Of a DNA stretch of 64,000 nucleotides, positions 17,434-25,993 are shown in pieces. The stretch is taken from positions 4,836,001 to 4,900,000 of the forward strand of contig OY829383.1 in NCBI GenBank assembly GCA_963691835.1, in the 5' to 3' direction. Position numbers and translations under genes: made by a program. The stretch's first letter is position 1. Every line of letters starts with the position of its first letter. Under the pieces are notes generated by a model that saw nothing but the letters and a program-made list of their open reading frames with translations, did not search any database and was not told the origin of the DNA. Origin of the DNA: G963691835 sp963691835 (GTDB taxonomy: Bacteria > Pseudomonadota > Alphaproteobacteria > Thalassobaculales > Thalassobaculaceae).

Positions 17434-17978
17434 CCATTTCGCTTCGGGATCCCACAGGAGAGACCGCCTCGGCGCTGCGCGATCGCGTTTTGCCGTTGGA
17501 TGCTTTGCAAGGCAAGACCATCGCCCTCATGGATATTTGCAAGATGCGGGGGGACGAGTTCATCGACCGGCTAGAGCAGCTCTGCGCATCCCGGGACATC
17601 AAGACCCGGCGCTTCAAGAAACCAACGAACACGCGCGTGGCTCCACGGGAAATGATCGACGACATAACCGAGAACTGTGATGCGGTTGTCATCGCGCTGT
17701 CGGATTGTGGATCTTGCACCTCATGTTCCACCCACGACCTGAACGATCTCGACCGGAACGGGCTCACAGGGGTGAGTGTGCTGACCGAAGAGTTCCGGAA
17801 TGCGTTCGAGTCACAGAAGTCCGCTATCGGTCTCGATGCGGCATCGGTCTACGTGCCTCACCCCATGCAGAACCGGACGACGGAGGAACTGCATTCGTTC
17901 GCGGACGCCTTCTTCGACAAGATCCTGGGTGAGATTTGCCGCGCCGGAACCGGGATGCAAAGCAACGCCGCATCCTGA
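17430..17978 (+). CDS. UGSC-family protein, cysteine form (CGSC motif)
   Basis: A 182-residue protein whose core is ALSDCGSCTSCSTHDL. Cys93-Gly-Ser-Cys96 corresponds to the UGSC motif that, in some bacteria, has selenocysteine at the first position; here the codon is TGT, so it is the cysteine form. Cys99 adds a third thiol. The N-terminal LQGKTIALMDICKMRGDEF and the GVSVLTEEFRNAF segment resemble a Rossmann-like half. The ATGA overlap with the upstream thioredoxin-fusion gene implies a complex or shared reaction. The function is unknown; a redox or cofactor-processing role is inference. Confidence 0.8.
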   Translation: MTISLRDPTGETASALRDRVLPLDALQGKTIALMDICKMRGDEFIDRLEQLCASRDIKTRRFKKPTNTRVAPREMIDDITENCDAVVIALSDCGSCTSCSTHDLNDLDRNGLTGVSVLTEEFRNAFESQKSAIGLDAASVYVPHPMQNRTTEELHSFADAFFDKILGEICRAGTGMQSNAAS

Positions 17979-17994
17979 TCCGTCCACCTCCTCA

Positions 17995-18029
17995 TACGTC
18001 CGCCCGATTGATCTGCTGTCGAGCGGACG
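17995..18029. terminator. Possible bidirectional terminator between convergent genes
   Basis: 8-bp arms ACGTCCGC and GCGGACGT flank a 19-nt loop in the 64-bp gap between the CGSC gene and the convergent aminotransferase. There is no U-tract, so intrinsic termination is uncertain. Confidence 0.35.
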
Positions 18030-18042
18030 TCCGTTTGGCCGG

Positions 18043-19362
18043 TCACGCCCGGTGTGGCACAGACGCTCTTTCGTCCAGGCACTCCTTTAGCGCCCTGTCC
18101 AGGATGTCACAGCCGTGATGCAGATCGTCCTCCGAGATGGTCAGCGGGGGGGCGATGCGCCAGATGGCTCCCCGTTCCTTCCGGAGCTTGATGTTCATCG
18201 ACAAGCCAAGCTCATAGCAGCGCCGCGTGGTGAGAGCGCCGAGTTCGTGATCCGCCTCCCGGCTCTCCCGGTCCTTCACCAACTCCAAACCGAGAAGCAT
18301 TCCTTCCCCCCGGACATCACCGATACAGCCGTACTTCTGTTGCATATCGACGAGACGCGATTTCAGGATCGCCCCCATCTCCAGCGCCCGGCTCAACAGA
18401 TGCTCGCTTTCGAGGGTCTCCAGCACCGCAAGCCCCACCCGCGCGGGCAAAGGGTCCGCGACGTGGCTGGTGTAGAAATTGAAACCTTTCTCGAAGAGGT
18501 CGTCCTCGACCGACGCGGACGTGACGGTTGCGGCCAGGGGCAGCCCGGCGCCGAGCGTCTTGGACATGGACATGATGTCCGGCACGCAGTCGAATCGGTC
18601 CGCCGCGGTCTTGGTGCCCAAGCGCCCGAACGCGGTCTGGGCCTCGTCAAACACAAGAACCATGCCCCGCTGATGTGCCTCTTCCTTAAGCGCTGCGTGA
18701 TAGCCCTCAGGCGGGACGATGATGCCGCCAGCACTCAGGATCGGCTCCGCGATGATCGCAGCGCCCTCCCCCCGGGTCTGCATGTCGAACATCTCCAGGC
18801 CGACCTTCATGCAGGTCTTGTCGCAAGCATCCCGGCAATGCCTGATCGGACAGCGGTACGCGTTGGGTTCCGGCATGGCGTAGGAGCCTGGGGTGGCCGG
18901 GCCGTATCGCCGCCGGTCGCTGGCATAGCTCGCCGAGCTGGAACCACCGGTCACACCATGCCAAGAGCCCCCCATGGCAATGACTTCATGACCGCCAGTA
19001 TGCATCTTCGCCATACGAAGAGCCGCTTCGTTGCTCTCCGAGCCGGTGTTGACGAAGAGCGAGCGTTTCAACGGGGCGGGCATCCAACCCGCCAAGGTTC
19101 GAGCCAACTCCGCGACCACATCGGGGATCATCCCGGAGAACAGATGGTACGCCGTGCGGCCCGCCTCCTCGACCGCCGCAACGATGGCGGGATGGTTATG
19201 GCCCAACGTGGCACACATCTGACCGGAGGTGAAATCAAGAACTTTTCGGCCCTGATCGTCTGTGACCCAGCTGCCCTCAGCTTTGACAAACAAACCGTCG
19301 AGCCGATCCCCGCCATACCTAATGAGGAACTCGTCGCGTGCGTCCCTGAGCCTTGGGTCCAT
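18043..19362 (-). CDS. Class III PLP aminotransferase, 2,2-dialkylglycine-decarboxylase-like
   Basis: A 439-residue fold-type I PLP enzyme. The Schiff-base lysine is Lys268 in SMSKTLGAGLPLAA, the pyridine-binding Asp is Asp239 in FDEAQTAFGR, and the ring-stacking segment is GGSWHGVTGG (Trp134). These match 2,2-dialkylglycine decarboxylase more closely than omega- or acetylornithine transaminases. A four-cysteine stretch YRCPIRHCRDACDKTC (171, 176, 180, 184) follows. It may decarboxylate or transaminate a branched amino acid. ATG 19362 has a GGGGGTGG site; the frame extends to 19410. It is divergent from the SDR gene. Confidence 0.88.
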   Translation of the reverse strand: MDPRLRDARDEFLIRYGGDRLDGLFVKAEGSWVTDDQGRKVLDFTSGQMCATLGHNHPAIVAAVEEAGRTAYHLFSGMIPDVVAELARTLAGWMPAPLKRSLFVNTGSESNEAALRMAKMHTGGHEVIAMGGSWHGVTGGSSSASYASDRRRYGPATPGSYAMPEPNAYRCPIRHCRDACDKTCMKVGLEMFDMQTRGEGAAIIAEPILSAGGIIVPPEGYHAALKEEAHQRGMVLVFDEAQTAFGRLGTKTAADRFDCVPDIMSMSKTLGAGLPLAATVTSASVEDDLFEKGFNFYTSHVADPLPARVGLAVLETLESEHLLSRALEMGAILKSRLVDMQQKYGCIGDVRGEGMLLGLELVKDRESREADHELGALTTRRCYELGLSMNIKLRKERGAIWRIAPPLTISEDDLHHGCDILDRALKECLDERASVPHRA

Positions 19363-19464
19363 TGATCCACCCCCATCAATCCGATTACCTCGAGCAAGGC
19401 GAAGTCTCACAGATTACCAACGACAAATGTACCGCTTTGCGCCACAGGCCCGTTCATCGCCGGG

Positions 19465-19530
19465 ACCGAAGATCGGTGAATGCCTCTGTTCCCACCGGCC
19501 CGGTCGGTGATTAGCTAGGGACCGATCGGT
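19465..19530. promoter_or_regulatory. Paired ACCGA/TCGGT dyads upstream of the SDR
   Basis: ACCGA-aga-TCGGT occurs at 19465-19477 and the perfect 10-bp palindrome ACCGATCGGT at 19521-19530, with another TCGGT half-site between them (19504-19508). They lie in the 196-bp divergent region between the aminotransferase and the SDR, a likely operator area for an unidentified regulator. Confidence 0.4.
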
Positions 19531-19558
19531 TCTTGAGGACCAAGTGAAGGGAACGGAC

Positions 19559-20302
19559 ATGAGTGATCGGGTGGCGGTGGTTACCGGAGCGGCACAGGGA
19601 AACGGTGCTGCCATCGCGAAAGGGCTGGCGCGCGCCGGTGTCAGCGTCGCACTTGCGGATATCCGGACGGAGGGGTTGGAGGATGTTCACAATGAGATCC
19701 TTGCCGACGGCGGGGCCGCGTTCTCCGCGACACTCGACGTCTCCGAACCCCGCTCCGTGCAGGACTTCGCGGCGACTGTGCGGGACGCGCTTGGGCCCGT
19801 GTCCATCCTAATCAACAACGCAGGAATCATCGCCCGGAGCCCGATCGACTCACCCACATATGAGGAGGACTGGCAGCGGATTTTCGCCGTCAACGCCGCC
19901 GGCCCCCAGATCATGGTGCGCGCGTTCCTGTCTCAGCTAGAGGAGACGTCTGGAAGTGTCGTGAACCTTGGATCCATTATGTCGGTAGTCAGCGCCAGCG
20001 GTGTCAGTGCCTATGCCGCCAGTAAGGGGGCTGTCGCGCAACTAACCAAGGCCCTCGCAAACGAGCTTGCGCCGAGGGGAATTCGGTTGAACGCGATCCT
20101 GCCTGGCGTCATCGAAACACCCATGACGGAAGTGACCCGCAACAACCCCGACGCAATCGCCAAGTTCATCACCCACACGCCGATGGGCCGGGTGGGCCGG
20201 CCGGATGAGTTGATCGGCCCGGTGTTGTTCCTGACATCCGACGCGGCGAGCTATGTGACCGGCGCGCTTCTTCCGGTCGACGGCGGCTACCTTTGCGCCT
20301 GA
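19559..20302 (+). CDS. Short-chain dehydrogenase/reductase
   Basis: A 247-residue classical SDR. Cofactor motif TGAAQGNG (9-16), structural NNAG (86-89) and catalytic Ser139, Tyr152 and Lys156 (YAASK) are all present. Asp34 after the second strand (ALADIR) suggests preference for NAD(H). It interconverts an alcohol and a ketone, substrate unknown. ATG 19559 has AAGGGA upstream and is preferred over ATG 19544. The flavoprotein gene follows 23 bp later, so an alcohol-ketone-enone oxidation series is possible. Confidence 0.92.
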   Translation: MSDRVAVVTGAAQGNGAAIAKGLARAGVSVALADIRTEGLEDVHNEILADGGAAFSATLDVSEPRSVQDFAATVRDALGPVSILINNAGIIARSPIDSPTYEEDWQRIFAVNAAGPQIMVRAFLSQLEETSGSVVNLGSIMSVVSASGVSAYAASKGAVAQLTKALANELAPRGIRLNAILPGVIETPMTEVTRNNPDAIAKFITHTPMGRVGRPDELIGPVLFLTSDAASYVTGALLPVDGGYLCA

Positions 20303-20325
20303 GCGGCGGTGTGGAGTTTCAAAGA

Positions 20326-22032
20326 ATGTCCCGAGAAATCTACGACTGTGATGTCCTGGTGGTCGGCTCCGGCGCGGGCGGCCTCGCAACGGCTGTTTCG
20401 GCCGCGCACCGGAACCTGAAGACGCTTGTGGTCGAGAAGGAGCCGGTCTTTGGCGGCACGACGGCACGGTCCGGCGGCTGGATGTGGGTGCCGAACAACG
20501 CGCCGGCCCAGCGCGCCGGGATCGAGGACAGCGTCGAGAAGGCAAAAACGTATCTCCGCCATGAAACCGGCGAGCACTTCGACGAACCCCGTGTCGACGC
20601 GTTCCTGGAGGCGGGGCCCAAAGCCGTCGACTTCTTCGAGCAGGAGACCAGTCTGACATTCGATCTCGGCCCGACCTTCGCCGACTATCACCCGAAAGCA
20701 CCGGGCGGTATGGATGCTGGCCGGTCCATCGTCGCCCAACCGTTCGACGGCCGCGAACTCGGCAAGGAGATCAAGCGGCTTCGCCCACCCTTGTGGGAGA
20801 TCACGTTTCTCGGGTTGATGATCGGTTCCGGCAAAGAGTTGCTGCACTTCTTCAATGTGATGCGGTCACCGGTCTCAGCGTTCTATGTCGCGAAACTCTT
20901 CATCAGGTTCCTGCGCGATATGGCGTTCTACGGTCGGCCCATGCGGTTGATGAACGGCAACGCCCTGGTCGGCCGGCTGGCGAAATCATGCTTCGACAAA
21001 GGGGTGCCGATTTGGACACGGTCCGCCGTCAAGCAGCTTACGAGGAACGAGCAGGATGCGGTCACGGGTGCGGTGATCGAGACCGCGAAAGGAACCGTGG
21101 AAGTTCGGGCCGCCAAGGGTGTCGTCCTCGCTGCCGGCGGGTTTCCGCAAGACCCCGTCCGCCGCAAGGCGATGTTCGGTCATACGGATAGTGGCTACGA
21201 GCATGCCTCGCCTGCGCCCCCGGGCAACACTGGCGACGGCCTGAGGCTCGGCGAAGCGGTTGGCGCCACGGTCGAAAGCGACCTGCCGAACGCCGCAGCT
21301 TGGGTGCCGATCTCGCGCCCGCCGCGGGGAGATGGCACGCTCGGCACCTTCCCGCACTTCGTCGACCGCTCGAAACCAGGGGTTATCGCCGTCACCCGCT
21401 CAGGGCGCCGGTTTTGCAACGAAGCCGACAGCTATCATGATTTCGGCCAGTCCCTCACCCAGCGCATCGCCGAAGAAGGAGGAGAGATCTGTGCCTTTTT
21501 CGTTTGTGATCATCGGGTCCTTCGCAAGTACGGCCTCGGCTATGTCAAACCGGCCCCGGTGCCGTTCACCCGTCATCTGCGCTCAGGGTATCTCTTCAGC
21601 GGCGCCTCGCCCGCAGCGTTGGCGGCCGAGATTGGCGCCGACCCCCAACAGTTCACGGAAACCATCCGCCGCTTCAACGAACATGCCCAAACGGGAGAGG
21701 ACCCCGAGTTCGGCCGAGGCTCAACCTCCTACAACCGGTCGCTGGGCGATCCCGAACATAAGCCGAACCCTTGCGTCGCGCCGCTGAATCAAGGCCCGTT
21801 CTATGCCATCAAAGTGGTGATGGGCGATCTCGGAACCTTCGCCGGGTTGCGGTGCAATCAGAACGCCCAAGTCCTTGGCGAGAATGGGCAGCCGATCCGA
21901 GGTTTGTATGCAGCCGGGAACGACGCCGCCAGCATCATGGGCGGCAACTACCCAGGCGGTGGCATTACGCTCGGCCCGGCCATAACCTTCGGCTACATCG
22001 CAGCCCGGCACATGTCCGGCGGGAATGCCTGA
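20326..22032 (+). CDS. FAD-dependent oxidoreductase, 3-ketosteroid-1-dehydrogenase-like
   Basis: A 568-residue flavoprotein of the fumarate-reductase/ketosteroid-dehydrogenase superfamily. The FAD-binding loop is GSGAGGLA (14-21), followed by EPVFGGTTARSGGWMWVP, which matches KstD-type proteins. The C-terminal FAD segment is IRGLYAAGNDAASIMGGNYPGGGITLGPA. Such enzymes introduce a double bond next to a ketone; whether the substrate is a steroid is doubtful, since no other steroid gene is nearby. ATG 20326 (MSREIYD) has GGAG upstream. It is co-oriented with the SDR and ends 49 bp from the convergent IclR gene. Confidence 0.9.
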   Translation: MSREIYDCDVLVVGSGAGGLATAVSAAHRNLKTLVVEKEPVFGGTTARSGGWMWVPNNAPAQRAGIEDSVEKAKTYLRHETGEHFDEPRVDAFLEAGPKAVDFFEQETSLTFDLGPTFADYHPKAPGGMDAGRSIVAQPFDGRELGKEIKRLRPPLWEITFLGLMIGSGKELLHFFNVMRSPVSAFYVAKLFIRFLRDMAFYGRPMRLMNGNALVGRLAKSCFDKGVPIWTRSAVKQLTRNEQDAVTGAVIETAKGTVEVRAAKGVVLAAGGFPQDPVRRKAMFGHTDSGYEHASPAPPGNTGDGLRLGEAVGATVESDLPNAAAWVPISRPPRGDGTLGTFPHFVDRSKPGVIAVTRSGRRFCNEADSYHDFGQSLTQRIAEEGGEICAFFVCDHRVLRKYGLGYVKPAPVPFTRHLRSGYLFSGASPAALAAEIGADPQQFTETIRRFNEHAQTGEDPEFGRGSTSYNRSLGDPEHKPNPCVAPLNQGPFYAIKVVMGDLGTFAGLRCNQNAQVLGENGQPIRGLYAAGNDAASIMGGNYPGGGITLGPAITFGYIAARHMSGGNA

Positions 22033-22081
22033 TGTCCCAAAGCGATCAGGCGGACGCGTTTCCGGGAACCATTGCCACGCC

Positions 22082-22717
22082 TTAATCCTGATCTGTCTGC
22101 AGGAACCGGCCTCGGGCGATGGACACTTGGGCTGCCAATTCCGCCAGAGTATTGTCCCGAACGGCGGTCAAGATGATTCCGGTCACCGCGAAAGCCCCCG
22201 CGTCGTTGCCGAGCAACCGCTCCAGCAACGCGACCTGCACCCTGTTCGCACCATCACCGAGCATCAGTTGCACGGAGGTCGGCGCGCCTTCTTCCCATAT
22301 CGGCTGTCCGACGATGGCCACCTTTGGTTTGGGGACGAGGTAACGCGGGCCGCGTCCCATCGAGAAGGGGCCAACCATCAGCGACCCATCCCTGACAACC
22401 CCAAGCAGGGCCGTCATCCGCGCCGCTTGCCGAAGACGGATGAGAACCGGCTCAGCCGCAGCGGCGAACATACCAAACCCGTGGGCCGACAGACCGATGC
22501 GGCAGGCATCGAGTCCACGCCGATAGAACCCGTCCGGCCCGCGGCCCAGCAGTCCGGCGGCCTCCGCCTGGGCGACAGCCCGGTACCCTGAAGTTGTCGA
22601 GAGGCCCGAGAGCCTGGAGAGAGGCAACGGCCCGGCATGGAGGCCCTGAACCGGGGCTGAGACCAGGGAGTCCAAGATCTCGAGGGCGCGTGGATAGGTA
22701 TGCTTCCGCTCAGGCAT
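22082..22717 (-). CDS. IclR-type transcriptional regulator, short
   Basis: A 211-residue protein with an N-terminal winged helix (YPRALEILDSLV, then SRLSGLSTTSGYRAVAQAEAAGLL) and a shortened IclR-like effector region (RLRQAARMTALLGVVRDGSLMVG...). The family norm is about 250 residues. The ATG overlaps the stop of the preceding regulator by 8 bp, so it is the last gene of the importer operon. Two IclR-type proteins in succession may form heteromers or answer two different signals. The DNA target is unknown. Confidence 0.8.
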   Translation of the reverse strand: MPERKHTYPRALEILDSLVSAPVQGLHAGPLPLSRLSGLSTTSGYRAVAQAEAAGLLGRGPDGFYRRGLDACRIGLSAHGFGMFAAAAEPVLIRLRQAARMTALLGVVRDGSLMVGPFSMGRGPRYLVPKPKVAIVGQPIWEEGAPTSVQLMLGDGANRVQVALLERLLGNDAGAFAVTGIILTAVRDNTLAELAAQVSIARGRFLQTDQD

Positions 22718-24080
22718 CGGGCTGCCCGCGTTCGATCTCTGTTGCGTCGCGACGGCGCAGACTGGGTCCTTGCGACAGCACGGCGTCGTCCGGCAGATCC
22801 CAGCGAACATGCAACTCGGCCCACAGATCGGCCTTCACGCTCCGTGTTTCCATGCCGCGCGGCAAAACCACCTGGGTCGGTATCTCGATGCGTCGCGGGA
22901 CGGGACGGCCGTTCAATATGTCCATGGCCGTTTCCAAGCCTCGCGCACCCATGGCGGCCGGATAGTCGACCGCGGCCATCGGCAAATGGTGGTGCAGGGC
23001 CAGTTTGTACATCCGGTTCAGATCCCCGCCGGTGTGGGCCGGGACAGCCGGGCCCTTCTCCAGAAAGTAACGAAGGGATCCAACCCCTTGGAGACCGCTG
23101 TCGCACCATACCCCGTCTGGAGGCCGGGAGGTTTGGGCAGAGAGCCGGGCAGCAGCCTCATGCCCCCCTTCCTCCGTCCAGCCGGTATACGTCACAGCTT
23201 CGACCGTAATGCCGGGAAACTCGGAGAATGTCTCCAAGGCTGCCGACTGGCGCCGGATCGCCGGGCTTGTGCCTTCGAGCCCGGACAACAGCCAGAGCCG
23301 GCCACGACCGCCCAGGTGTTCGGCAAGCCAAAGCGCGCTGACATGACCAATGGTCCAATCGGAGGCGGTCACAAAGGACACCAGACACGAGGCATCGCGC
23401 GGCCGCCGGTCCACCGCGACGATGGGCAATCCATCGTGGGCGAGCTCGGCAAGCCGGTCGGAGAGTCTCGCATCACCCGTTGTCGTCGCACTGATCAGCA
23501 GGAGGTCAATGCCGTCCCGGACCATGGCATTGACCTGTTCGAGCTGAACCGCCAGGTCGTCGTTCGCATCCTCGATACGGAGTGACGTGATCTGGTCACC
23601 GAAAGTGCGGTGGGCGTACCGCACACTTTCAATTAGTGCCCGTCGCCAATGGTTGGACCGTGATGCGTTGGCAAAGCCGAGGTGGAAAGGAGCGGTCCGC
23701 CGAAACCGGTCGGTCTCGAAAACATCGACCAGTCTCGGATCCCAGACATCGCGTCCGATGGCGACATCATCGGTCATCGCGTTAAAGGGCATCACGACTT
23801 TGGATGGATCGTTCTGTTGCGATCGGGCATAACGCGAGTCGATCGGCGTGAAGGCCCATTCCGTCGCCTTCGGCCCCAGGCGAAGAACGCCGTGATCAAC
23901 GCGTTCCAGCCAACCCTCACGCACCATGGCCCGCAAAAGGGCGAACCCAGTCGCCCGGCCCAGGCTCAACGCATCCAGTATGTGACGCGTCTGCAAGGGT
24001 GTGTTTAGACCATCGAACAGCGACAGGATGGCCGCTGCCCGAGAGATGTTTGACGGGAGTTTCTTAGCGTCGGTCGGCAC
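22710..24080 (-). CDS. IclR-type winged helix fused to a periplasmic-binding-protein sensor
   Basis: A 456-residue cytoplasmic protein with no signal peptide. Residues 10-75 form an IclR-like winged helix (ISRAAAILSLFDG, then LGRATGFALLRAMVREGWLERV). Residues 110-436 align end to end with the binding protein at 27594-28721: GFANAS/GFSNAS, FVTASDW/FVTASDQ, GVWCDSGLQG/GVWADSGLQG, HTGGDLN/HTGGDFN and VDYPAAMGARG/VDYPPAMGAKG, about 40% identity by eye. LacI-type regulators use this sensor fold but with a different DNA-binding domain. The start is GTG, 15 bp after the permease stop. It probably senses the importer's own ligand and controls this operon. Confidence 0.9.
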   Translation of the reverse strand: MPTDAKKLPSNISRAAAILSLFDGLNTPLQTRHILDALSLGRATGFALLRAMVREGWLERVDHGVLRLGPKATEWAFTPIDSRYARSQQNDPSKVVMPFNAMTDDVAIGRDVWDPRLVDVFETDRFRRTAPFHLGFANASRSNHWRRALIESVRYAHRTFGDQITSLRIEDANDDLAVQLEQVNAMVRDGIDLLLISATTTGDARLSDRLAELAHDGLPIVAVDRRPRDASCLVSFVTASDWTIGHVSALWLAEHLGGRGRLWLLSGLEGTSPAIRRQSAALETFSEFPGITVEAVTYTGWTEEGGHEAAARLSAQTSRPPDGVWCDSGLQGVGSLRYFLEKGPAVPAHTGGDLNRMYKLALHHHLPMAAVDYPAAMGARGLETAMDILNGRPVPRRIEIPTQVVLPRGMETRSVKADLWAELHVRWDLPDDAVLSQGPSLRRRDATEIERGQPDA

Positions 24081-24095
24081 TGAATGACCCGCAGC

Positions 24096-25052
24096 TCACC
24101 TTTCGCTCCGTCGAATGTAAACAGCCGCCGCCAGGACGATCAACGCTCCCTTGATGACAAGCTGCAGTTCAATCGACAGCCCCAGGATCACCACGATGTT
24201 GAACAGCGAGACCAGGATCAGAGCCGCCAGGAGAACGCCAGGCACACTGCCTTTTCCTCCGCTCAACGCCGCTCCGCCGATGACGGCCGCCGCGATGCTG
24301 TCGAGCTCATACCCCCGCCCCGTCCAGTTATCGACGATGCCGACATAGCCGACGAGGAAGAGCCCGGCGATTGCCGCCAGCACACCGGAGATCGTAAAGG
24401 CGGCGATCACAAGGGGTCGGACCGGGCTCCCGGTCATGCGCGCGCTGTCCGGATTGTCGCCGTAGAGCTTCAGACGGCGGCCGAATACCGTGTGCTGAAG
24501 TGTCCAGTGTGCCCCGAAGGCAACCAGCAGCAGGGCGATCAGGGCCACGGGGACACCGGCAATGTCACCGGTCGCCAGCCATCGGAAAGTCTCCGGCAAC
24601 GAGCCGCCGGGCGCTCCCTTGGTGTAGGCAAAGCGGACACCTTGCAGAACGATCATGGTTGCCAGCGTCGCCAGGAACGGGGTGACATTCCGGTAGGCCA
24701 CGAGGTAGCCGTTGATCGCTCCAACGCCGGCTCCCAGCAGAATACCGATCGCGAAAATCACCACGGTCGAGTCGTTCAGGCTGGTTGAGAGCACCGCCGC
24801 TGTCGCCATGATAGAGGCGACCGACAGGTCAAGGCCCCGAACGATGATGACGATCATCTGGCCGATGACGACGAAACCGAGGGGGGCAGCCTGGACCAGG
24901 ATGTCCGACAGGTTCGCTGGCGAGAGGAACCGCGGCGACAACATCGCCGTGATCGCCCAGACAGCAACCAAGAAGCCCGCCAGCGTTAAGAGTTCGCGGC
25001 GTTCGCGGCCCCGGACGGTGAGTTTGTCGGCAAAGACGGTTGCTAAGGTCAT
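24096..25052 (-). CDS. Sugar-type ABC importer permease (RbsC family), second
   Basis: A 318-residue hydrophobic permease of the RbsC/AraH type with 8-10 membrane segments. The family motif GQMIVIIVRGLDLSVASIMATAAV is present, as are the GDNPDSARMTGSPV cytoplasmic loop and the C-terminal VIGGAALSGGKGSVPGV. The ATG at 25052 overlaps the preceding permease stop by 4 bp (ATGA). The two permeases presumably form a heterodimer. The substrate is unknown. Confidence 0.92.
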   Translation of the reverse strand: MTLATVFADKLTVRGRERRELLTLAGFLVAVWAITAMLSPRFLSPANLSDILVQAAPLGFVVIGQMIVIIVRGLDLSVASIMATAAVLSTSLNDSTVVIFAIGILLGAGVGAINGYLVAYRNVTPFLATLATMIVLQGVRFAYTKGAPGGSLPETFRWLATGDIAGVPVALIALLLVAFGAHWTLQHTVFGRRLKLYGDNPDSARMTGSPVRPLVIAAFTISGVLAAIAGLFLVGYVGIVDNWTGRGYELDSIAAAVIGGAALSGGKGSVPGVLLAALILVSLFNIVVILGLSIELQLVIKGALIVLAAAVYIRRSER

Positions 25053-25993
25053 GTCCGCTTCCTCCCCGCAAAGAAGGACACCGCGGCGATGACGATCAGA
25101 CCTTCGGCAATCCATTGGTAGAAGCTGGAGATGTTCATGAAGTTCAGAACATTCGCCAGCAGCGACAGCAGAATGACGGCGAGCGCGGTGCCAAGAACAC
25201 CTCCATACCCGCCCGCGAGCAGCGTCCCGCCAACAATGACCGGGGTGATGGAACGAAGGTCGAAACCGATACCCGCCCTCGGATCCCCAACGCCGAACCG
25301 CCCGGCGATATAGATCGCCGTCACAGCGGCCAGGAACCCGGAAAGAGCGAAGACGGCGACCCGCGTGCGGTTGACAGGCACGCCCGAGATCGCGGCCGCG
25401 TTCGGATCATCACCAATGGCGTAAATTCGAATGCCGAACCGCGTCTTCCAAAGCATCACGCCCGCCAGGAGATAGCAGACGATGACAAACATCGTGCCGT
25501 AGGGGACCGGTCCGAAGCGACCATAGACCAGGTCCTCAAAGAACAGCGGCACCATGCCCGACGGTTGGCGGGTGATCAGAAGTGCGCATCCGGCCAGAAC
25601 GGTCGAGGTCCCGAGCGTGACAATCAAGGGGTGCACGCCCACATAGGCAGTAATGGCACCGTTCGCCGCACCAATCGCCGTGCCGAGGACCAGCACCGCC
25701 ACGACCGCCATGGCGAACGTGTTTGGATCGCTCCCTGCGATCGCCGCAAACACCACGGCGAGGAAGCCCAACGCCCCCGCGTAGGACAGATCGATACCGC
25801 CCGAGAGAATGACGATGGTCTGGGCAAGCGCGATCAGCGCGAGGGCCACCATCTGGTCCTGAACATTCGCGATGTTCATCACCGAGGCGAACCGGTCGGA
25901 GACCGTTGCGCCCAGGACGAACAGGCCCAGGATCATGGCTAGGACGACGAGATGAACGGGCTGGGCCCGGGTCATGCGCAGGACGTCATGCAT
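25049..25993 (-). CDS. Sugar-type ABC importer permease (RbsC family), first
   Basis: A 314-residue RbsC-type permease. Motifs include LAQTIVILSGGIDLSYAGALG, the loop AIGDDPNAAAISGVPVNRTRV and VGGTLLAGGYGGVLGT. ATG 25993 has GGAG 9 nt upstream and overlaps the end of the ATPase gene by 8 bp; ATG 26008 lacks a ribosome site. It pairs with the next permease in the operon. Confidence 0.92.
   Translation of the reverse strand: MHDVLRMTRAQPVHLVVLAMILGLFVLGATVSDRFASVMNIANVQDQMVALALIALAQTIVILSGGIDLSYAGALGFLAVVFAAIAGSDPNTFAMAVVAVLVLGTAIGAANGAITAYVGVHPLIVTLGTSTVLAGCALLITRQPSGMVPLFFEDLVYGRFGPVPYGTMFVIVCYLLAGVMLWKTRFGIRIYAIGDDPNAAAISGVPVNRTRVAVFALSGFLAAVTAIYIAGRFGVGDPRAGIGFDLRSITPVIVGGTLLAGGYGGVLGTALAVILLSLLANVLNFMNISSFYQWIAEGLIVIAAVSFFAGRKRT

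Noticed and set aside
20326..22032. A steroid-degradation island around the KstD-like flavoprotein
   Set aside because: No hydratase, thiolase, CoA ligase, ring-cleavage or Mce-type gene is nearby; only the fold is shared.
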